DNA of 64,000 nucleotides, from NCBI GenBank assembly GCA_938036155.1, contig CALHPA010000001.1:248001-312000 (forward strand), given 5' to 3'. How positions within the stretch are numbered: the stretch's first letter is position 1; each line of letters starts with the position of its first letter. Shown piece after piece: positions 56,071 through 64,000 of this stretch. The translations under genes and the position numbers were made by a program. The DNA comes from an uncultured bacterium. Lineage in GTDB: Bacteria > Patescibacteriota > Saccharimonadia > Saccharimonadales > Saccharimonadaceae. Below the pieces are notes generated by a model. It was not told where the DNA came from and made no database searches. It was given only the letters and a program-made list of their open reading frames with translations.

Positions 56071-58557
56071 TTAATCTTTCGAAACTTCAATTATAATTTC
56101 ACCATTTTTTACACTCGCCACAAATTGCGTTCCTTTTGGCGGATTTTTGGCTATAATCTCCTCGGCTAGTCTATGTTCAAGTAAGTCCTCAATTGCACGC
56201 CTAAGTGGTCTTGCGCCATTCTTAGCATCATAACCACTTTCAATAATAAAATCTTTCGCTGATTTTCGGACTTTCAAATTCAAACCTTTTCGAAGTAATC
56301 GCTTGTTTAAATCAGCTAAAAGAATATCAAAAATCTTGCCAATTTCAGTTTTCGAAAGTGATTGAAATGTAATAATTCCGTCAAATCGGTTTAAAAGCTC
56401 AGGTTTTAGAACTTTTTCAAGAGCCTTTCGAGCAAATTTTTCATTTTTTGAGTGATTCTTTTTTGAAGAACTTTCCACCTCAAATCCGAGTGATTTTTCA
56501 TTCATCATTTCGCTTGCACCAAGATTACTTGTTAAAATTACAACAGTATTTTTGAACGAAACTTTTCTTCCTTGCGAATCTGTTAATTCACCATCTTCTA
56601 AGAGTTGCAAAAGTAGATTGAAAGTGTCGGGGTGAGCTTTTTCAATTTCATCAAAAAGCACTACAGAATATGGCTGACGGCGAATTTTTTCTGTTAAAGT
56701 TCCACCTTCACCATAGCCAACATAACCAGCTGGCGCCCCCAAAAGCTGCGAAGTTTTATGTTTTTCACCAAACTCGCTCATATCAATTTTGATTAGAGAT
56801 TTCGAACCACCAAAAACCTCATTTGCAAGCTGGCGTGAAAGTTCAGTTTTTCCAACTCCAGTCGGGCCAAGAAAAATAAATGAGCCAATTGGACGATTTT
56901 CATCTGAAATCCCAGATTTATTACGGCGGATTGCTTTCGAAATTTTCTTAATCGCCTCACTTTGACCAATCACCTTTTTCAAAAGATGTTTTTCAAGATT
57001 TTGTAGAATTTTTACCTGATTTTTTGAAATTTTTTGAACCGGAATATTCGTTTTTAAAGAAATCGCTCGCGCCACATAATCGCTCGTTAAAATAATTTTT
57101 TTAGAACTTTTTGCTTTTTGCTCCTCTTCACTAAGTTTCTTTCTAAGTTGTGAAATTCGCGTTTTATAGAGAGCCGCGCCTTCAAAGTCTTCATTTTCTG
57201 CCGCTCGAATTTGCTTTTCATTTAATTTTTCAATCTCGCACGAGAATTCTGAAATTTTATTCGGTTTCGACACCTTCTCGCTCGCAGCTAGCGCACCAGC
57301 CTCATCTAAAATATCAATAGCTTTATCTGGCATTTGGCGGTCAAAAATATACCTCGCGCTCATATCAACGATTTCACCCAAAACTTCATCAGAAACTTCA
57401 ATATTATGATATTTTTCATATTTTTCTCGCAAACCTTTTAAAATATCAATTGTTTCGTTCAAGCTCGGTTCTTCAACCTGAACAGATTGAAAACGCCGAT
57501 TTAATGCAGAGTCTTTCTCAATCGATTTTTTAAATTCGTCAAAAGTTGTGGCACCAATTAGTTTAATTTTTCCACGAGCGAGCGCTGGCTTTAAAATATT
57601 TGCCGCATCCATTGCACCCTCCGCCGAGCCAGTCCCTGCTAAAAGATGAATTTCATCAATAAATGCAATGATTTCTTGATGTTTTTCAAGCGCTTTAATT
57701 ACATTTTTTAGCCGCTCTTCAAACTGACCACGAAATTTCGTACCAGCCAACATTCCAGCTAAATCAATTTCAAAAATTCGCTTTCCAATTAGTTGTGGCG
57801 GAACTTGTTCTTTCGAAATCTTTTGAGCAAGAAGTTCAACCACAGCGGTTTTTCCAACTCCAGCCTCGCCAATCAAAACTGGATTCGATTTTGTGCGACG
57901 AAGTAGAACTGTAATTAATCTCTGGACTTCGGTTTCACGACCAATCACTGGGTCAAGCTCGCCATTTTTAGCCTTTTCTGTCAAATCTTCACCAAATTTC
58001 TTCAAAATCGCAATTTCACGGCTCGGCTGTTGCTTATTAGAATTCTTTCGAAAACTCTTTTGCTCAATTTCATCAATTTCCTCAGCTGAATTTTCATTCG
58101 AAAACAAAACATCAAGGGCGTTCACCAATCCTTCAATATCAGCCCCAGTTCGTCGAAGCACAACCTGCAATTTCAAATCTTTTTGCTTTAAAATTGAGAA
58201 AAGCAGATTTTTTGTTCCGATTTCATTATCATCACCAGAAATTAAACTAGCCATTTTCAATGCAAAAACTGCGCGGTCGGTTAAGGCTCGCACATTTGGG
58301 TCTGCAAAATCTGGCAGACTTTTCGAAATTGGTGGATTTTCAATAAAAAAATCATATAAATCTTCAAATTTTAAACCATATTCATACGCTAAAGTTGCCG
58401 CCGAAGATTCGCGATTTGCCAAAATTCCCAACAAAATATGTTCAATTCCGATGTAACCAGTTTTAAATTTACGAGAGAAAAATTCTGCTCGTTCCAAACT
58501 TTTGTGCGAATTTTCACTCATTCGCGAAATAATTTCTTGAAAGTCTTCAGGTATCAT
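56071..58557 (-). CDS. clpC: AAA+ unfoldase ClpC
   Basis: 828 aa, the ClpC size. Two Clp-N repeats (1-150), first AAA with Walker [11 protein letters not shown] at about 230, a UVR-like segment [22 protein letters not shown] (about 450-470, the ClpC marker; cited partly), second AAA with [10 protein letters not shown] at about 565, and a C-terminal small domain. Feeds proteins to ClpP; in Firmicutes McsB/MecA adaptors deliver substrates. The -10 ends 6 nt before the ATG and there is no Shine-Dalgarno, so the mRNA looks leaderless. The CIRCE operator overlaps the -35 spacer. Confidence 0.95.
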   Translation of the reverse strand: MIPEDFQEIISRMSENSHKSLERAEFFSRKFKTGYIGIEHILLGILANRESSAATLAYEYGLKFEDLYDFFIENPPISKSLPDFADPNVRALTDRAVFALKMASLISGDDNEIGTKNLLFSILKQKDLKLQVVLRRTGADIEGLVNALDVLFSNENSAEEIDEIEQKSFRKNSNKQQPSREIAILKKFGEDLTEKAKNGELDPVIGRETEVQRLITVLLRRTKSNPVLIGEAGVGKTAVVELLAQKISKEQVPPQLIGKRIFEIDLAGMLAGTKFRGQFEERLKNVIKALEKHQEIIAFIDEIHLLAGTGSAEGAMDAANILKPALARGKIKLIGATTFDEFKKSIEKDSALNRRFQSVQVEEPSLNETIDILKGLREKYEKYHNIEVSDEVLGEIVDMSARYIFDRQMPDKAIDILDEAGALAASEKVSKPNKISEFSCEIEKLNEKQIRAAENEDFEGAALYKTRISQLRKKLSEEEQKAKSSKKIILTSDYVARAISLKTNIPVQKISKNQVKILQNLEKHLLKKVIGQSEAIKKISKAIRRNKSGISDENRPIGSFIFLGPTGVGKTELSRQLANEVFGGSKSLIKIDMSEFGEKHKTSQLLGAPAGYVGYGEGGTLTEKIRRQPYSVVLFDEIEKAHPDTFNLLLQLLEDGELTDSQGRKVSFKNTVVILTSNLGASEMMNEKSLGFEVESSSKKNHSKNEKFARKALEKVLKPELLNRFDGIITFQSLSKTEIGKIFDILLADLNKRLLRKGLNLKVRKSAKDFIIESGYDAKNGARPLRRAIEDLLEHRLAEEIIAKNPPKGTQFVASVKNGEIIIEVSKD

Positions 58558-58577
58558 AACTCTATTTTATCATACTT

Positions 58578-58604
58578 TTAGCACTCTTACAATATGAGTG
58601 CTAA
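58578..58604. promoter_or_regulatory. CIRCE operator (HrcA binding site)
   Basis: Perfect match: TTAGCACTC, nine bases, GAGTGCTAA. It overlaps the clpC promoter (minus TTGTAA-17-TAAAAT, 58592-58564) and lies before the alkyltransferase promoter at 58621. HrcA repression relieved by heat is the known mechanism, so hrcA should exist elsewhere in the genome. Confidence 0.95.
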
Positions 58605-58620
58605 TAATTTATTGTTTTAT

Positions 58621-58649
58621 TTGACTTTTTACACTTTTTTATATACAAT
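58621..58649 (+). promoter_or_regulatory. Promoter of the alkyltransferase gene
   Basis: TTGACT (58621-58626), 17-nt spacer, TACAAT (58644-58649). The start codon at 58662 is 12 nt after the -10, so the leader is only about 5 nt. Confidence 0.65.
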
Positions 58650-58661
58650 AGTTATATTAAA

Positions 58662-59168
58662 ATGCGTGAACTAAAACTTTCTAAAATTCAAACGCCACTT
58701 GGCGAAATGACGGCAATCGCTCACGACGATGCTTTGGTTTTTTTGGAATTTCAAGATAATGAAAATTTCGAAAAAGATTTAGTTCAAATTAAAGATTTTT
58801 TTGAAGTTGAAAAGGTTGAAGAAGGAGAAAATTTACCTATCAAACAGATACGCATTGAGCTTGAAGATTATTTCAAACACCCTTTCGCGAGTTTTCGAAC
58901 ACCGATTGAAATGATTGGAACAGATTTTCAAAAACAGGTTTGGGAAGAGCTTCAAAATATTCGCTCTGGCTCAACCTCAACATATTCTGAAATTGCTGAA
59001 AAAATTGAAAATCCTAATGCCGTTCGTGCAGTTGGCAACGCTTTAAACGCAAATAAGCTTTCTATAATTATTCCGTGTCATCGAGTTCTTACGAAAGATA
59101 TGGATTTTGGCGGTTATAACGGAGGGCAAAACCGTAAAAGCTGGCTACTTCAACATGAAGGAATTTAA
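58662..59168 (+). CDS. ogt: O6-alkylguanine-DNA alkyltransferase
   Basis: 168 aa. Suicide repair of O6-methylguanine through C139 in IIPCHRV, with the helix-turn-helix arginine region (NPNAVRAVGNALNAN) and a short N-terminal domain as in Ogt/MGMT. Terminates in FGGYNGGQNRKSWLLQHEG, the family end. No AlkA/Ada domains fused. Confidence 0.95.
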   Translation: MRELKLSKIQTPLGEMTAIAHDDALVFLEFQDNENFEKDLVQIKDFFEVEKVEEGENLPIKQIRIELEDYFKHPFASFRTPIEMIGTDFQKQVWEELQNIRSGSTSTYSEIAEKIENPNAVRAVGNALNANKLSIIIPCHRVLTKDMDFGGYNGGQNRKSWLLQHEGI

Positions 59169-59197
59169 AAAACGCTCATTACTGAGCGTTTATTTTT
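59169..59197. terminator. Bidirectional terminator between ogt and galU
   Basis: AAACGCTCA-TTAC-TGAGCGTTT perfect nine-base stem with T-runs on both sides. Confidence 0.85.
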
Positions 59198-59199
59198 TG

Positions 59200-60153
59200 C
59201 TAGAGGCTTTCGAAATATCTTATGACTTCTTTCAGATCTTTAATATATTTTTCACGATTTTGAGAAGCCATCATCATTACAGGAACCGCTAAAGCGTAGT
59301 CATGACAGTTCCCGGTGTCGCAATACAGTCCATTCACACGAACTGCATAGAATTCCATTCCATCATTCATTGCTTTTTGTACGGGAATCTGATACATCAG
59401 CTCCCCGCTTCCGTCAAACTTTTCCGTATAATCACTCATATATTCAATGATTCCGTTTTCGAAAATCACTCCACGAACACTTGCGAGTTCGCTCCGAGCT
59501 TTTTCGAAACCAGGCTTTTCGTCAATCTTATTGACGGACAAAACCAAATTGTCATCTTTATTTTTTGGATGATGAATAATTTCTCCTACGACAATTGCGT
59601 ATTTTGAATATTCAATATTGTCTTGCACTTGTTTAACAGGCAAGATACTTCCACCGTATTCTTCATAGGCTTCAAAAATTTGCTCGAATTCATTTTTGCC
59701 AACTGTCGCAAAAATGTCATCAGGGAAAAAGTAACCAAAGTCATTTTTCCCAATAAAGTCAATAACTTCAGGAGTGCTAAGCGGAGCTTGATTACCATAG
59801 AATTCACAATTTTGCTGGATAAATTTTGCTGGAGCTAAAAATTCAACTCGTTCAACTTTTTCAGCAAAATTATGTTTACCCTTGCTTCGAAGCTCTTCAA
59901 TAATTGATTTTTTACTTTCGAAAATACTTTCTATTGAAGTTTTTTTAGGGCTAACAACAATCGCGATATTTTGTGCGGATATTCCAGCCTGAACCAACTT
60001 CTCCACCAAAACTACAATTGAATTTTGTAGATAACCCTCAAAGGGCAATGGTAGTAACTCTTTGGCAAATCCTATAGTTGCTGGGTACCCACGTGTACCG
60101 TTTCCTGCAGCAGGAATAATAACCTTCAAGTCTTCACGTTTCTTCTTTTGCAT
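59200..60153 (-). CDS. galU: UTP-glucose-1-phosphate uridylyltransferase-like protein
   Basis: 317 aa nucleotidyltransferase. VIIPAAGNGTRGYPAT matches the NTP-binding motif (GxGxR, with a shortened loop), KELLPL gives the next lysine, FGYFFPDDIF supplies the metal aspartates, and NCHDYALAV closes the fold. Makes UDP-glucose for cell-envelope sugars. A dTDP-glucose or other sugar-nucleotide specificity cannot be excluded. Its promoter sits inside the nusA terminator. Confidence 0.85.
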   Translation of the reverse strand: MQKKKREDLKVIIPAAGNGTRGYPATIGFAKELLPLPFEGYLQNSIVVLVEKLVQAGISAQNIAIVVSPKKTSIESIFESKKSIIEELRSKGKHNFAEKVERVEFLAPAKFIQQNCEFYGNQAPLSTPEVIDFIGKNDFGYFFPDDIFATVGKNEFEQIFEAYEEYGGSILPVKQVQDNIEYSKYAIVVGEIIHHPKNKDDNLVLSVNKIDEKPGFEKARSELASVRGVIFENGIIEYMSDYTEKFDGSGELMYQIPVQKAMNDGMEFYAVRVNGLYCDTGNCHDYALAVPVMMMASQNREKYIKDLKEVIRYFESL

Positions 60154-60174
60154 ATCTAAATGCCTCCTTTTTTT

Positions 60175-60235
60175 AAGTACTTTGGTTGCCCAAAGCCAAT
60201 GTGGTAATTATAACAGAAAAAAAGCTAGTAGTCAA
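60175..60235 (-). promoter_or_regulatory. galU promoter with shared leader motif, copy 2
   Basis: Minus strand TTGACT (60235-60230), 17-nt spacer, TATAAT (60212-60207). The leader then has, on the + strand, AAGTACTT (60175-60182) and TTGCCCAAAGCC (60186-60197), as at 54657-54676; in RNA CTTTGG-GCAA-CCAAAG forms a hairpin. The -35 overlaps the nusA terminator. Confidence 0.6.
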
Positions 60236-60246
60236 CATCACTAGCT
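60218..60246 (-). terminator. nusA terminator
   Basis: AGCTAGT and ACTAGCT pair around a ten-base loop just after the nusA stop, followed by TTTTTTTC on the minus strand. Confidence 0.85.
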
Positions 60247-60255
60247 CTTAAAGTA

Positions 60256-61452
60256 TTATTGCTCTTCTCCGCCGAATTTTTCTCGATCACTTTCATCGCC
60301 ATCGAGATTTTCAACAACTTCGCTTTCAGTCGCTTCATTTAAAGCACTAAACAAGCCATCTTCAACATTTCCGCGTGGTTTTTTTTCGGTAGATTTAGCA
60401 AGTTCAATATCGAGTTCGAAACCAGTTAGTCGACTTGCAAGGCGAACATTCTGTCCAGCGCGACCAATCGCAACACTTTGTTGATCTTCACTCACAAGCA
60501 CAGTTGCTCGTTTGCGTTCGTTTTCACCAGTTTCTTTAATTTGAACTTCAACGACTTCTGCAGGGCTTAACGCCTCACGGATAAATTCGCTTGGGTTTTC
60601 GCTCCAAGTTACAATATCAATTTTTTCGCGTTCACCAATTTCATTCATAACAGATTGAACTCGCACGCCACGACTGCCAACGAAAGTTCCAACTGGATCA
60701 ACACCGTTCATAATTGAACGAACCGCTATCTTGGTTCGGCGACCAGCCTCACGCGCAATCGCCACAATTTCAACCATTCCAGTTTCTAGTTCTGGTACTT
60801 CTTGTTCGAAAAGAATTTCAACAAATTTTGCATCAGCACGCGAAAGAATCAATTCTGGCGCACGACCATCTCGTTCAATTTCTTTAATAAGAACTTTAAT
60901 CCGTTGGCCAACACTAAAATACTCACCATTAATTTGTTCACGGAGCGGCATAATTCCGTTCGCTTTTCCTAGGTCGATTCTCACAAATCGTTGGTCAATT
61001 TTTGAAACCGAACCACTTACGATAGTACCAACTTTATCTTCAAATTCTTCAAGAATAATCTCACGTTCAGCTTCACGGAGTCGTTGCAAGACAACTTGCT
61101 TGGCAGTTTGAGCCGCTACACGACCAAAAGTTTCAACTGGGAACTTCTCTTCAACAATTTCGCCAATCTCAACATTTGCATCAATTTTTTTCGCATCTTC
61201 AAGAGAAATCTCGTTATTAACATTATAAGCTTCTTCACCATCAACAACTTCGTATTGAACAAAAACTTCAGCATCACCAGTTTGTGTATTTAGTTCTGCT
61301 CGAACATTTTGGTCGCGATTTCCGTTTTCACGTCGCCAAGCGGCTGCAATTGCCATTTCGATAACTTCTAAAACTTTTTCTTCTGGTAAATTTTTTTCAG
61401 CTGCAATTGTTTTTGCTGCCAACATCATTTGTTTAATATTTAAATCTTCCAT
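60256..61452 (-). CDS. nusA: Transcription termination/antitermination factor NusA
   Basis: 398 aa. N-terminal RNAP-binding domain, S1 domain (VGTIVSGSVSKIDQRFVRIDLGKANGIMP compressed over about 130-170), and KH domains with AVRSIMNGVDPVGTFVGSRGVRVQSV and the GRAGQNVRLASRLTGF motif. The C-terminal acidic repeats of E. coli NusA are absent; an acidic tail remains. rimP and infB are not neighbours. Preceded by a promoter and a terminator-like hairpin. Confidence 0.96.
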   Translation of the reverse strand: MEDLNIKQMMLAAKTIAAEKNLPEEKVLEVIEMAIAAAWRRENGNRDQNVRAELNTQTGDAEVFVQYEVVDGEEAYNVNNEISLEDAKKIDANVEIGEIVEEKFPVETFGRVAAQTAKQVVLQRLREAEREIILEEFEDKVGTIVSGSVSKIDQRFVRIDLGKANGIMPLREQINGEYFSVGQRIKVLIKEIERDGRAPELILSRADAKFVEILFEQEVPELETGMVEIVAIAREAGRRTKIAVRSIMNGVDPVGTFVGSRGVRVQSVMNEIGEREKIDIVTWSENPSEFIREALSPAEVVEVQIKETGENERKRATVLVSEDQQSVAIGRAGQNVRLASRLTGFELDIELAKSTEKKPRGNVEDGLFSALNEATESEVVENLDGDESDREKFGGEEQ

Positions 61453-61481
61453 TTTATCCTTTCGAAATAATTTCTTTTATG

Positions 61482-61543
61482 AAAAATGCCGACCCGCTGG
61501 CCGACTACTTTTCAATTCTAACACAATTTATTTTTTTCGTCAA
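61482..61543 (-). promoter_or_regulatory. nusA promoter with attenuator-like hairpin
   Basis: Minus strand TTGACG (61543-61538), 17-nt spacer, TAGAAT (61520-61515). Then GTCGGCC-AGCG-GGTCGGC (61505-61488, two G-U) and ATTTTT. The promoter lies downstream of the recG stop and the hairpin between it and nusA, so it either ends recG transcripts or attenuates nusA. Confidence 0.6.
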
Positions 61544-61547
61544 TATT

Positions 61548-63599
61548 TTAATTCAACAAAGTCAATCTTTGGTATTTTTCAAGCGATTTTGGCTTTTCGT
61601 TTAAATATTTTTGCCAATCTTTTTGATTTTTGAATAAAAAATCCACCGCAGATTGTGCTCGCGAAATCATTTTCACGTCGCCAATACTTGCAAATTCCAG
61701 ATTAATTTCGCCACTTTGTGCCTTACCATAAATTTCACCAGCACCACGAAGCTCTAAATCCTTTTCCGCCAAAATAAATCCATCATCAGTTTTCGAAATT
61801 TCTTGGAGCCTCTGTGGCGGTTTCGCATTTGAACTCATCACAAGATAGCAAAATGCATCATCACCGCCACGACCCACTCGCCCACGAAGCTGATGAAGCT
61901 GCGCTAAGCCAAAACGGTCAGCATTTTCAATCACAATTGTGCTTGCGTTTGGAACATCAATTCCAACTTCAATAACAGTAGTTGAAAGTAGAATATCAGC
62001 CTTTTTTGCCAAAAAATCTGCCATGGTTTGCTCTTTTTCTTCCGACTTCATTTTACCGTGAAGCTGCAAAACTCTAAGCTCCTTAAAATCACGCTTTAAT
62101 CGTTTAAATTCCGCCTCAACACTTTTAATTTCATCATTTTTACCTTCTTGAATGGCTGGGACAATCACAAAAACTTGCCGTCCATTCGAAATTTCAGCTT
62201 TAATTTTCGAATTCATCGGTGCAAGTGAAGATGGTGAAATAATTTCAGTTTGAATTGGCTTTCTTCCTTTAGGTTTTTCTTTCAATATTGAAACACTCAA
62301 ATCACCAAAGAGTGTTAATTGCAACGACCTTGGAATTGGAGTGGCAGTCATTGCAAGTAAATGTGGCATTTTTTGGTGAGATTTTTCAAGAATTTTTTGC
62401 CTTTGAGCAACACCAAAGCGGTGCTGTTCATCAATAACTACTAAACCAAGATTCGAAAATTCCACTTTTTCTTGAATAATTGCGCTCGTACCGACCAAAA
62501 TATCAAGATTACCATTTTTTAAATTTTCAAAAAGTGTTTTACGAGCCTTTCCTTTTACCTTGCCCGAAAGAAAACCAATCGAAACACCGCACCAAGCCAA
62601 AGCTTTCGAAAAATTCTCAGCTAATTGTTGCGCAAGAATCTCGGTCGGCGCAAAAACTGCCACTTGATAACCATTTTTTACCGCATTTAATGCCGCAATT
62701 GCCGCTACGGTTGTTTTTCCAGACCCAACATCACCTTGTAAAAGACGATTCATCGGAGAATCCTGGCTCATATTTTGCATAATTTCCCAAGAAGCAAGGC
62801 GTTGCGAAGGAGTCAATTCGAATGGTAAATTCTCGACAAAATTCTTCACATCTTGAATTTTCGGCTCGATATTATATCCACAAAGTTGTTCATTCTCAAT
62901 TTTATTTAATTTCGCAGCTAAAATCAGCTCAAAAATCTCATCAAAAGCAAGCCGTTCAAGAGCTAAATTAAACTCTTCTGCCGATCCCGGAAAATGCACC
63001 CACTCAATCGCTTGTGCGCGTGAAACTAACTTTTCTTTTCGAACAATAATTTTAGGTAAAGTTTCGGGAAGGATCTTCATCATCGGCTTTAGCTCCACTA
63101 AAATCTTTCGAATTGTTTCGGTTTTTAAACCTTTTTTTTGCGGATAAATTGGCACAATTTCACCATCTTCACCCGAAAAATTTTGGTTTTTTGGTAATTC
63201 TTCGCGCTTCATAACACTTGGATTCGTGATTTGATAACGATTATAATTAAATTCATATTTTCCTGAAAAGAAAAATTCTTCTTCATCTTGAAGCTGTTTT
63301 ACACGATAAGGCTGATTAAACCAAATTGCCTTAATTTTATCTTTTCCATCAGTTAAGATCGCCTCAGTTATCGTCATTCCACGCCGAACTCGACGCATTG
63401 AAACTTTTTCGGCATAGGCCTTGAAAAGAACCTTTCCCGGCTTAATCTCGCTCAAGCTAGTTAAACTTGCGAAATCTTCATATTTTCGAGGAAAAAACTC
63501 TAAAATATTACCAACAGTTCGCAAATTAGCATTTTCTAATTTTTCAAGCGTTTTCTCGCCAACACCTTTAATAAGCCCTAATGAAGAATTTAGATTCAT
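61548..63599 (-). CDS. recG: ATP-dependent DNA helicase RecG
   Basis: 683 aa. N-terminal wedge/OB domain, then superfamily-2 helicase motifs: QGDVGSGKT near residue 291, VIDEQHRFGVAQR, TATPIPRSLQL, and HQLRGRVGRGG near the end. Reverses stalled forks and branch-migrates junctions. ATG at 63599 directly follows a -10 (TAAAAT, 63611-63606) by six bases and has no Shine-Dalgarno, so it is probably leaderless. Confidence 0.96.
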   Translation of the reverse strand: MNLNSSLGLIKGVGEKTLEKLENANLRTVGNILEFFPRKYEDFASLTSLSEIKPGKVLFKAYAEKVSMRRVRRGMTITEAILTDGKDKIKAIWFNQPYRVKQLQDEEEFFFSGKYEFNYNRYQITNPSVMKREELPKNQNFSGEDGEIVPIYPQKKGLKTETIRKILVELKPMMKILPETLPKIIVRKEKLVSRAQAIEWVHFPGSAEEFNLALERLAFDEIFELILAAKLNKIENEQLCGYNIEPKIQDVKNFVENLPFELTPSQRLASWEIMQNMSQDSPMNRLLQGDVGSGKTTVAAIAALNAVKNGYQVAVFAPTEILAQQLAENFSKALAWCGVSIGFLSGKVKGKARKTLFENLKNGNLDILVGTSAIIQEKVEFSNLGLVVIDEQHRFGVAQRQKILEKSHQKMPHLLAMTATPIPRSLQLTLFGDLSVSILKEKPKGRKPIQTEIISPSSLAPMNSKIKAEISNGRQVFVIVPAIQEGKNDEIKSVEAEFKRLKRDFKELRVLQLHGKMKSEEKEQTMADFLAKKADILLSTTVIEVGIDVPNASTIVIENADRFGLAQLHQLRGRVGRGGDDAFCYLVMSSNAKPPQRLQEISKTDDGFILAEKDLELRGAGEIYGKAQSGEINLEFASIGDVKMISRAQSAVDFLFKNQKDWQKYLNEKPKSLEKYQRLTLLN

Positions 63600-63611
63600 T
63601 ATATAATTTTA

Positions 63612-63804
63612 GCATTTTTTGATATCATTTTCAATTTTCAGAAAGATCTATTTCTCTTCCAGTTTTCATAAAATTATTATCACAAACTTTCAAACCTTTA
63701 ATACAGTTAATCTCATTACTTTAACGCATAGTGTTATTTTTAGTATCTTTGTTTGGTCTACCTAATTTCTTTATATTTTATCTTGCTTAAAAGCTTATAC
63801 TAAT
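63612..63804. other. Gene-free stretch with a possible coding relic
   Basis: No complete ORF. On the minus strand a short frame near 63740-63790 reads KLGRPNKDTKNNTMR then a stop, the kind of GRP-x-D motif that precedes ribbon-helix-helix or resolvase-like DNA-binding proteins. It has no start codon and looks like a remnant. The rest is A/T-rich. Confidence 0.3.
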
Positions 63805-63830
63805 AAAAATCGCCCGTTTTGAGCGATTTT
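63805..63830 (-). terminator. Terminator of the RNase J gene
   Basis: AAAATCGCTC pairs with GGGCGATTTT around a short loop on the minus strand, ten bases past the stop. Confidence 0.8.
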
Positions 63831-63839
63831 CGAAACAGA

Positions 63840-64000
63840 TTAAACTTTATTCACCACTGGAATAACGATCGGTGTATGACCAGTTGAATCAAACAATAGG
63901 TGCGAAATATCATCTTTAATTTCTTGTTTCATGTCAGTAATTTCAACTTTTCGTTCAACTTCACGGTCGATTTTAATCCGCAAATAATGACGAATTTTAC
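63840..64000 (-). CDS. rnj: Ribonuclease J, C-terminal fragment (continues past window)
   Basis: The last 52 codons before TAA at 63840-63842. They contain VEITDMKQEIKDDISHLLFD and the terminal TPIVIPVVNKV, which match the extreme C-terminus of RNase J (5'-3' exo/endonuclease of the metallo-beta-lactamase group). The catalytic part is outside the window, so the assignment rests on this tail. Confidence 0.75.
   Translation of the reverse strand, partial: KIRHYLRIKIDREVERKVEITDMKQEIKDDISHLLFDSTGHTPIVIPVVNKV

Noticed and set aside
1..64000. CRISPR array, diversity-generating retroelement or transposase
   Set aside because: No regularly spaced repeats, reverse transcriptase or transposase motifs were seen.

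Overview
The window reads as a chromosomal segment of a low-G+C, small-genome bacterium, most likely a Candidate Phyla Radiation member of the Saccharibacteria (TM7) type. This is inferred from compact informational genes, many short A/T-rich promoters (TTGNNN-17-TATAAT or TAAAAT), genes whose start codon sits at the predicted transcription start, and UGA used as an ordinary stop. The species cannot be named from the sequence alone.

Host left arm (1-13.6 kb), almost all on the minus strand: a truncated membrane protein, a SufS-type cysteine desulfurase, two unknown coiled proteins, a FemAB-family transferase, a 37-codon gene behind a 200-nt leader, and a defence-like operon. The operon order is a partial N6 methyltransferase, a 1406-aa GIY-YIG-like/helicase/methylase protein, and an AAA ATPase with a C-terminal HEPN-like RNxxxH motif. 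fusA and a small membrane protein follow.

Prophage (about 13.69-46.05 kb): a siphovirus integrated between the small membrane protein and rnhA. Early genes run rightward from 13.8 to 22.4 kb. They encode a RecT-type annealase overlapping a PD-(D/E)XK nuclease fused to an FtsK motor, a VRR-NUC nuclease, a DUF4406 protein, a HAD-like phosphatase, many small proteins and several structured-RNA candidates. Late genes run leftward from 44.25 to 22.6 kb: TerS, TerL (with an apparent C-terminal frameshift), portal, a MuF head protein carrying nuclease and metallopeptidase domains, a candidate immunity gene, scaffold, capsid, connectors, tail proteins with a chaperone frameshift, tape measure, tail tip, XhlA-like protein and a dual-enzyme endolysin with a C-terminal holin-like segment. 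A membrane-anchored cargo gene with its own terminator, promoter and pseudoknot leader sits between tape measure and tail tip. An unknown gene and a tyrosine integrase close the right end. In the circular phage the integrase would lie directly upstream of the early genes. I found no CI-type repressor. Instead the late operon starts, and the divergent promoter beside them, carry promoter-proximal terminators; three share an identical 11-nt box at the predicted transcription start.

Host right arm (46.2-64 kb): rnhA, a DUF3592 membrane protein, rpoC and rpoB, a 47-codon gene, a secreted protein, clpC-clpP under a perfect CIRCE operator, an O6-alkylguanine-DNA alkyltransferase, a GalU-type uridylyltransferase, nusA with a possible attenuator, recG, and the 3' end of an RNase J gene. 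The best candidates for something new are the two-copy covarying phage RNA, the boxed attenuator leaders, the pseudoknot leader of the cargo gene, the nuclease-MuF-metallopeptidase protein with its neighbour, and the nuclease-FtsK fusion.
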